Origin: Lachnospiraceae bacterium
GTDB lineage: Bacteria > Bacillota > Clostridia > Lachnospirales > Lachnospiraceae
NCBI GenBank assembly: GCA_017437785.1
Contig: JAFRXH010000013.1
Coordinates: 1 to 45,069 of the forward strand
Direction of reading: 5' to 3'
Length of the DNA: 45,069 nt
Each line of letters opens with the position of its first letter. Positions within the stretch are counted from its first letter, which is position 1. Positions 39,771 through 45,069 of the stretch are shown here, piece by piece. A program made the translations under genes and the position numbers. The notes beneath the pieces were generated by a model. That model saw only the letters and a program-made list of their open reading frames with translations. It was not told where the DNA came from and ran no database searches.

Positions 39771-41244
39771 ACGTCTTAAGAGTCTCCCTCTGTCTTATAA
39801 GGTGAGCGGCATCTTCATAATGGCCAATCTTTTTATCTTTCTTGTGGATATCATGCTTTTGGTAGGTATCAACAGCATGTCTGTGGAGATGGAAGAAACC
39901 TATCGTGAGAACAGGCATCTGAATGAACTGCTGGATGCCATCGAAGGTGTGCAGAGAGCCATGACGGAATATCTGGATTCAAAATCAACGGATTCGCTGT
40001 CGGATTATTACATCAGTGAGCAGAAGTATTCAGAGCTGGCATCGCAGCTGCAGACTCAGATAAGCAGCAAAACGGATGACAGGATGGAACGTAACATAAG
40101 CTATATGTCTGAGGACTATCTTAAGAAAGTGGCGCTGACGATCGAGGCTAAACGAGGCAGGAATGTTGAAAAATACAGGATACAGTATGAGGAGGCATCC
40201 AGGCTTTATGAGTATATCAGATCATATATCCGCAGCCTCAACGCCGAGCAGTTTATCAGCAACTCGATAAGATATAACTCTCTGTCCGAAGACTTCCGCA
40301 GATTTGAGTTTTTTGCTTTTGTGGTCATGGTGGTGGTATTCTTCGCCAGTGCGTTTATCATAATCCGTATCACGCGTATGCTGATATATCCTCTGCAGGC
40401 TCTTGCAAAGAGCGCGGATGAAGTGGCGGACGGAAATCTTGATGCAGAGCTTCCGAAGATAAGCAATAATGATGAGACCGGCAGGCTGACGGCGGCTTTC
40501 GCCAAGATGATGGTCAGTATCCGTGAATATATAGAACGTGTGCGTGAGAGTATGGAAAAAGAGCGGCAGATGCAGGAAAAGGAGCTGATGATGGAGACGC
40601 ATCTTAAGGATGCCCAGCTTAAGTATCTGAGGGCTCAGATCAACCCGCACTTTTTGTTCAATACCCTTAATGCCGGGGCGCAGCTGGCGATGATGGAAGG
40701 GGCCGACAGGACTTATGAGTATGTGCAGACCGTGGCTGATTTCTTCCGCTATAATGTTAAAAAGCAGGACGAGCTGGTAAGCATTGAAAATGAAGTGGAT
40801 CTGGTCGATAATTATATCCGTATCCTTAACGTGCGTTTTTCCGGGGACATACACTACGACAGGCAGACCGACAAGAGGCTGATGAAGCTGAAAATGCCGG
40901 GGATGATACTCCAGCCCATAGTAGAGAATGCCGTTAATCATGGTATACGCGAGATGGGGGATAAGGGACATATCCAGCTCAAAGTATTTAAGGATGAGGA
41001 CCGTGTTTACATCTCCGTAAAGGATAACGGAAAGGGAATGAGCCGCGAGGATATAGACAAGCTGCTGGGCGGTGAGTGGAAGTACGAGGAGAAAAAGGGA
41101 GATTCGAACGGTATAGGAATGGATAATGTGATAGCACGTCTTAAGCTGTTTTCGGAGCGGGATGATGTTATCGATATAGTAAGCGAAGGTGAAGGTAAAG
41201 GAACGGAAGTCATAATCAATCTTCCTTACGAGACGGAGGAATAG
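39763..41244 (+). CDS. YesM/LytS-type sensor histidine kinase
   Basis: Protein of 493 residues with membrane segments at about 13-36 and 182-202, an extracellular helical sensor region of about 145 residues between them, a HAMP linker (about 203-255), a coiled coil, and the PF06580-type kinase core with phospho-acceptor H296 in 'AQINPHFLFNTLNAG'. The ATPase region has 'NAVNHGI', 'DNGKGM' and 'GIGMDNVIARL'. The ATG at 39763 follows GGAGGGG. It sits between a sugar-sensing binding protein and an AraC-type regulator. The helical ectodomain could dock the anchored binding protein. Confidence 0.92.
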   Translation: MSKRLKSLPLSYKVSGIFIMANLFIFLVDIMLLVGINSMSVEMEETYRENRHLNELLDAIEGVQRAMTEYLDSKSTDSLSDYYISEQKYSELASQLQTQISSKTDDRMERNISYMSEDYLKKVALTIEAKRGRNVEKYRIQYEEASRLYEYIRSYIRSLNAEQFISNSIRYNSLSEDFRRFEFFAFVVMVVVFFASAFIIIRITRMLIYPLQALAKSADEVADGNLDAELPKISNNDETGRLTAAFAKMMVSIREYIERVRESMEKERQMQEKELMMETHLKDAQLKYLRAQINPHFLFNTLNAGAQLAMMEGADRTYEYVQTVADFFRYNVKKQDELVSIENEVDLVDNYIRILNVRFSGDIHYDRQTDKRLMKLKMPGMILQPIVENAVNHGIREMGDKGHIQLKVFKDEDRVYISVKDNGKGMSREDIDKLLGGEWKYEEKKGDSNGIGMDNVIARLKLFSERDDVIDIVSEGEGKGTEVIINLPYETEE

Positions 41245-41248
41245 CCTG

Positions 41249-42844
41249 ATGTATCGCGTAATGCTTGCAGATGACGAAGGTATAGTCATCGATTCGATGA
41301 AGTTCATAATTGAAAAGGAATTCGGCGAGGAGTGCGAGGTGGAATTTGCCAAGACCGGCAGGGCGGTCATCGAGCTGGCTGAGCGCTTCAGGCCGGATAT
41401 TGCCGTTATGGATATCCAGATGCCGGGGATAAACGGCATCGAAGCGATGAAGGAGATCAAAGCCTTCTCCGCAAATACGGTATTCATAGTAATGAGCGCC
41501 TATGATAAATTTGATTACGCCCAGGAAGCCATAAAGCTGGGTGTACTCGAGTACATCAACAAGCCTATGGAGAAGACGAGGTTTGTGCAGGTGCTCAGAA
41601 AGGCCATGGAGCTTATCGATAATAAACGCAAAAAGCGAAGTGACGATCTTCTGGTCAAGGAGAAGCTTGAGAGTGTAGAGCCCATAATAGAAAACGGACT
41701 TATCTACAATATCCTTTTCCAGGAGCATTTTGAGGAGGATATAGATAATTATAAGACTATCCTGGGAGTGGAAGCAGATTACGGATATATGATGTGCGTA
41801 GTCTGCGGCGATTCGCAGGAAGGCAATCATATGACAAATGCCGTGGGAAGTTCCGTAAAGATCTCGAAGCATTATACCGAGGTGAGGGCAGGCCTTAAGG
41901 AATTCTTTAACTGCAAGATAGGCACGGTAATGGCCAATAAGATAGCGGTGCTGGTACCTTATGAGAGCAGTACCATGGATTACAATACAAGGATCGATCT
42001 GATAGATAAAGGCAGGGAGATGGTCAGGTATCTGCGCAGGCGCTTTGACATAAGCTTCCGTCTGGGGATAGGAGGGGTAAAGCCGCTTAAGGAGATGGGA
42101 CAGTCTTATCAGGAGGCTATTAATGCGCTGATCGCTACGACAAATCAGGTGGCGCATGCGGATGACCTGCCTATAGGCTGCGATTATGAAAAGGACTACC
42201 CGGTCGATCTGGAGAAAAAGCTGTTTGAAAGTGTGCAGCGCGGGGACTACAACGAGGCGGCGCTTCATGCCGGAGCATTCATAGAATGGATGGAGGGCTC
42301 GGAAGGCTCCAATATCATGTCGATACGTCTTAAGCTTCTGGAGTTCGTTCTATGGGCGGAGCGGCTTGCATACGAAAACGGAGGTATGACTTACCGCTTC
42401 GGATCGAGGGATTCTTATCTTCCCGATGTAATGTCGTTAGAGGGGAGTACACAGCTTAAAGAGTGGTTTCTTGACAAGATAAAGACCTCGTGTCAGAACA
42501 TAGGAAGCAAACGGCAGGAACGTTCTACCGATACCATAAAGATAGCACGGGATTATATAGGGGACAATTTTTCAAAGGATATCTCGCTTGATGATGTATC
42601 AAGAGTTGTGAACATATCGCCTTATTATTTCAGCAAGCTTTTTAAGGAGGCGACGGGAGAGAACTTTATAGAGTATCTGACAAATATAAGGATAGAAAAG
42701 GCAAAGGATCTTCTCAAGAATTCCGATCTGTCCATGAAGGAGATATGTGCGATGTGCGGCTACTCGGATCCCAATTATTTCAGCCGTACTTTTAAGAAGA
42801 ACGTAGGCCTTACACCAACGGAGTATAAAGAGAAAAATGCGTAA
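41249..42844 (+). CDS. YesN-type response regulator (receiver plus AraC DNA-binding domain)
   Basis: Protein of 531 residues. The N-terminal receiver (1-120) has acidic pair D8/D9, phospho-acceptor D55 ('PDIAVMDIQMPGING') and K105 ('YINKPM'). A middle region (about 130-420) is of the YesN type. The C-terminal AraC/XylS domain (about 430-531) has two helix-turn-helix units: 'ISLDDVSRVVNISPYYFSKLFKEATG' and 'MKEICAMCGYSDPNYFSRTFKKNVGLTP'. GGAGGA precedes the ATG, 4 bases after the kinase stop. It should activate the sugar-uptake genes downstream. Confidence 0.93.
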   Translation: MYRVMLADDEGIVIDSMKFIIEKEFGEECEVEFAKTGRAVIELAERFRPDIAVMDIQMPGINGIEAMKEIKAFSANTVFIVMSAYDKFDYAQEAIKLGVLEYINKPMEKTRFVQVLRKAMELIDNKRKKRSDDLLVKEKLESVEPIIENGLIYNILFQEHFEEDIDNYKTILGVEADYGYMMCVVCGDSQEGNHMTNAVGSSVKISKHYTEVRAGLKEFFNCKIGTVMANKIAVLVPYESSTMDYNTRIDLIDKGREMVRYLRRRFDISFRLGIGGVKPLKEMGQSYQEAINALIATTNQVAHADDLPIGCDYEKDYPVDLEKKLFESVQRGDYNEAALHAGAFIEWMEGSEGSNIMSIRLKLLEFVLWAERLAYENGGMTYRFGSRDSYLPDVMSLEGSTQLKEWFLDKIKTSCQNIGSKRQERSTDTIKIARDYIGDNFSKDISLDDVSRVVNISPYYFSKLFKEATGENFIEYLTNIRIEKAKDLLKNSDLSMKEICAMCGYSDPNYFSRTFKKNVGLTPTEYKEKNA

Positions 42845-43892
42845 GATTAAAAAGACGATCGTTATTATGTTTATGATGGCGCTGACGGCATTTGTCCTGT
42901 GCGGCTGTGACAATACCGAGATGCAGGTTGCGCAGAACAACGATGCGCAGGAGGATAAGCTTACGATAGGTATGAGCTTTGACTCTTTTGTGATAGAGCG
43001 CTGGCAGAGAGACAGGGATATCTTCGTACAGGCGGCGAAAGAGCTGGGAGCGGAGGTGAATGTCCAGAATGCCAACGGCGAAGTGGAAGAACAGAAGCAG
43101 CAGATAGAGTATTTCATAAAGAAAAAGGTAGATGTGATCGTCATTGTCTGCATAGATTCGGATGCGCTCTCGGATACGATAAAGAGTGCGCATGAGGCCG
43201 GGATAAAGGTAATAGCATACGACCGTCTGATCAACAATGCGGACATAGATCTGTATATCTCGTTTGATAATGAGATGGTGGGTACGCTCATGGCTCAGAG
43301 CCTGGTCGATAACGGAATCTCCGGAGGCAGGGTGCTGATGGTGGGCGGATCGCCCGCAGACAATAATGTGTCGTTAGTTGAAAATGCCTTTGAAAAAGTG
43401 ATGAAGGACAATAATGTGCAGATAGCGGACAGAACACATTGCGACGGCTGGAGGGCAGAGCTGGCTTCCGACTATATCTATTCCCATCGTACGCTGGTGG
43501 CTGACTGCGATGCTGTGATGTGCGGTAATGATAATGTGGCAAGTCAGGTGGTGAGTGCCCTTGCGGTGCAGAGGCTGGCCGGCAAGATACTGGTAACGGG
43601 GCAGGATGCGGATCTGGAAGCGTGCCAGCGAATAGTGGAAGGCACGCAGATCATGACGGTATACAAGCCTGTGGAGAAGCTGGCGCACAGAGCGGCAGAG
43701 TGTGCTGTGGCTATGGCACGGGGACAGGAGATAAGCGGTGAAGGCGTGGGAGTGATCAATAACGGCAAAAAGGATCTTCCGTATGTTAAGCTCGAACCGG
43801 TGATGGTAACGAAAGATAATATGGATGAAGTGATAATCGACAGTGGTTTTCATTCAGAAGAGGAAGTATATCTTAATATAAAACAGGACTAA
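42837..43892 (+). CDS. Xylose-type sugar-binding lipoprotein
   Basis: Protein of 351 residues with lipobox LCGC (Cys24) and a type 1 periplasmic binding fold closest in pattern to XylF/ChvE: 'IGMSFDSFVIERWQRDRDIFVQAAKELGAEV', 'VDVIVIVCIDSDALSDTIKSAHEAGIKVIAYDRLI', 'VMCGNDNVASQVVSAL' and 'GKILVTGQDAD'. It overlaps the regulator gene by 8 bases and lacks a good ribosome binding site, so it is translationally coupled to the two-component system and perhaps made at low level. This suggests a second sensory protein rather than the main transporter component. A terminator follows. Confidence 0.87.
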   Translation: MRKIKKTIVIMFMMALTAFVLCGCDNTEMQVAQNNDAQEDKLTIGMSFDSFVIERWQRDRDIFVQAAKELGAEVNVQNANGEVEEQKQQIEYFIKKKVDVIVIVCIDSDALSDTIKSAHEAGIKVIAYDRLINNADIDLYISFDNEMVGTLMAQSLVDNGISGGRVLMVGGSPADNNVSLVENAFEKVMKDNNVQIADRTHCDGWRAELASDYIYSHRTLVADCDAVMCGNDNVASQVVSALAVQRLAGKILVTGQDADLEACQRIVEGTQIMTVYKPVEKLAHRAAECAVAMARGQEISGEGVGVINNGKKDLPYVKLEPVMVTKDNMDEVIIDSGFHSEEEVYLNIKQD

Positions 43893-43917
43893 AATCTTAA
43901 CTTTTTTGCATAAAATT

Positions 43918-43956
43918 CCTGGACCATGACAAAAAAATGCTGGTTCAGGTTTTTTT
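43918..43956 (+). terminator. Terminator between the sensor operon and the sugar-uptake gene
   Basis: CCTGGACCA (43918-43926) pairs with TGGTTCAGG (43941-43949), one G-T pair, followed by seven T residues. It separates the regulatory operon from the strongly translated binding-protein gene. Confidence 0.85.
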
Positions 43957-44014
43957 GTTGTTAAGAATCAGACAATAAAGTGAAGCAATTAGCAAACAAC
44001 TACTATTTGAGCTG

Positions 44015-44022
44015 TGTTAACA
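44015..44022 (+). promoter_or_regulatory. TGTTAACA palindrome upstream of the sugar-binding gene
   Basis: A perfect 8-base palindrome flanked by partly complementary GCT and AGC, about 80 bases before the start codon. A candidate regulatory site for the upstream AraC-type regulator or another factor; no clear -35/-10 pair could be fixed next to it. Confidence 0.25.
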
Positions 44023-44102
44023 TGAGCACTGTAAGGAAGACAAAGGTCTTCTGAAAATGAACCCGAAAAAAAAATAAAACAATAAAAGGGAGGAAAGCAA
44101 CA

Positions 44103-45069
44103 ATGAAGAGATTTACAAAAGCATTCTTAGGCGCAACACTGGCTGTATCTATGCTGGCCGGCTGCAATGGCGGCGGCGCTGCACCGGCAGGCGGATCTAC
44201 CGGTGGTTCAACCTCTACCGCAACCAGTACCACAACAGACAGCGGTTCATCTACAACCACATCTAACGAAGGCGCAGGCAAGAAGGTTGGCGTGTCAATG
44301 CCTACCAAGGATCTGCAGAGATGGAACCAGGACGGCGCTAACATGGAAAAAGAGCTGATCGCAGCAGGATATGAAGTTGATCTTCAGTATGCAGCTAACG
44401 ATGTTCAGCAGCAGCTGTCACAGATCGAGAACATGATCGCCGGCGGATGCGACGTAGTCGTTATCGCAGCTATCGAAGGTTCTTCACTGGGTGAGGCTCT
44501 GGACATGGCTAAAGCTTCAAACATTCCCGTTATCGCTTATGACCGTCTGCTCATGAACAGTGACGCAGTATCTTACTACGCAACATTTGATAACTACAAG
44601 GTTGGTACCGTTCAGGGTACATATGTTAAGGACAGCCTTGATCTGGACAATGCAGCAGGACCTTTCAATATTGAGTTCACTGCAGGTGATCCCGGTGACA
44701 ACAATGCAGGTTACTTCTTCAACGGTGCTTACGATGTACTTAAGCCTTACATCGAGAGCGGGAAACTCAATGTAGTATCCGGACAGAAGTCCTTTGATGA
44801 AGTTGCTACTCCTACCTGGGCTACCGATAAGGCTCAGTCAAGAGCAGAGAATATCTTATCATCCTACTATGCAGACGGAACCAACGTAGACGTATGGCTG
44901 TGCTCAAACGACTCTACCGCACTTGGTGTTGAGAACGCTCTGGCAGCTAACTACAACGGATCTTATCCCATCATCACCGGTCAGGACTGCGATATTGAGA
45001 ATACCAAGAACATGATCGCAGGCAAGCAGAGCATGTCAGTATTCAAGGATACCCGTACTCTTGCATCAC
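44103..45069 (+). CDS. Multiple-sugar/xylose-binding lipoprotein (ChvE/XylF type), 3' end missing
   Basis: The first 322 residues are present; the gene runs off the right edge. Lipobox LAGC (Cys21) and a Gly/Ser/Thr linker (about 24-58) precede a type 1 binding fold: 'KVGVSMPTKDLQRWNQDGANMEKELIAAGYEV', 'CDVVVIAAIEGSSLGEALDMAKASNIPVIAYDRLLM', 'VWLCSNDSTALGVENALAANY' and 'PIITGQDCDIENTKNMIAGKQSMSVFKDTRTLA'. This is the ChvE branch, usually followed by GguA/GguB-type ABC genes. AAAGGGAGG before the ATG is a strong ribosome binding site, and the codons are more regular than in the neighbours, suggesting high expression. Confidence 0.9.
   Translation, partial: MKRFTKAFLGATLAVSMLAGCNGGGAAPAGGSTGGSTSTATSTTTDSGSSTTTSNEGAGKKVGVSMPTKDLQRWNQDGANMEKELIAAGYEVDLQYAANDVQQQLSQIENMIAGGCDVVVIAAIEGSSLGEALDMAKASNIPVIAYDRLLMNSDAVSYYATFDNYKVGTVQGTYVKDSLDLDNAAGPFNIEFTAGDPGDNNAGYFFNGAYDVLKPYIESGKLNVVSGQKSFDEVATPTWATDKAQSRAENILSSYYADGTNVDVWLCSNDSTALGVENALAANYNGSYPIITGQDCDIENTKNMIAGKQSMSVFKDTRTLAS

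Noticed and set aside
40222-41487. Minus-strand open frame of 421 codons opposite the histidine kinase
   Set aside because: Antisense shadow of the kinase and regulator genes, with no binding site or conserved motif.

Overview
The window looks like a chromosomal segment of a Lachnospiraceae-type clostridium (Bacillota). The reasons are the low-to-medium GC with heavy use of AGA/AGG and ATA codons, the Firmicutes-style division/cell-wall cluster, lipoproteins with threonine/proline-rich 'TPTAAPTEEPTQ' linkers, a YesM/YesN-type two-component system, a CD1871A-type CXXC peptide and Tn916-like integration genes. The species cannot be fixed from the sequence. No rRNA, tRNA or CRISPR array was found.

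1-3.4 kb is the right-hand (int) end of a Tn916-family integrative conjugative element: sigma-like ORF7 homologue, ORF8 homologue, a structured non-coding stretch, xis, int, and then three pairs of an ATGGCGTA repeat that probably bind the integrase arm domain. The element abuts ychF; the rest of it lies off the left edge. The first 460 bases are rich in hairpins and terminators.

3.5-16.7 kb is core chromosome: ychF-lgt, a strong terminator, then an mraZ-led cluster (mraZ, rsmH, ftsL, PBP2/SpoVD-type transpeptidase, mraY, murD, ftsW, divIB), ftsZ with its own promoter, and folP. murE, murF and murG are not in the cluster. folP converges on an unrecognised lipoprotein gene and their stop codons overlap.

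18.4-22.1 kb is a zinc-type uptake operon: a small Cys/His-rich membrane protein, znuA with a histidine-rich loop, znuC, znuB and a small lipoprotein. A near-perfect palindrome sits at the predicted transcription start, and a related inverted repeat lies upstream of znuA.

22.1-27.2 kb encodes two ABC exporter half-transporters, each with an N-terminal PH-like region and a four-cysteine zinc ribbon. The first also carries a C-terminal DUF1854-like domain but is split by a one-base frameshift. An aldo/keto reductase with ferredoxin-like clusters follows and ends in a very strong terminator.

28.5-37.5 kb appears to be an envelope/ion/redox operon: a membrane-anchored OmpA-domain protein (apparently leaderless mRNA), a CPA1 cation/proton antiporter, a two-RCK TrkA-like protein overlapping it, a TlpA-like thioredoxin lipoprotein, a CD1871A-type peptide, a NapH-like iron-sulfur membrane protein, and a calcium-type P-type ATPase. 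A diguanylate cyclase gene points back toward it.

38.7-45.1 kb is a sugar-sensing and uptake locus: a membrane-anchored periplasmic-binding-type protein, a YesM-type histidine kinase, a YesN-type AraC response regulator, a xylose-type binding lipoprotein, and a second, highly expressed-looking sugar-binding lipoprotein cut by the window end. The ABC transporter itself presumably lies to the right.
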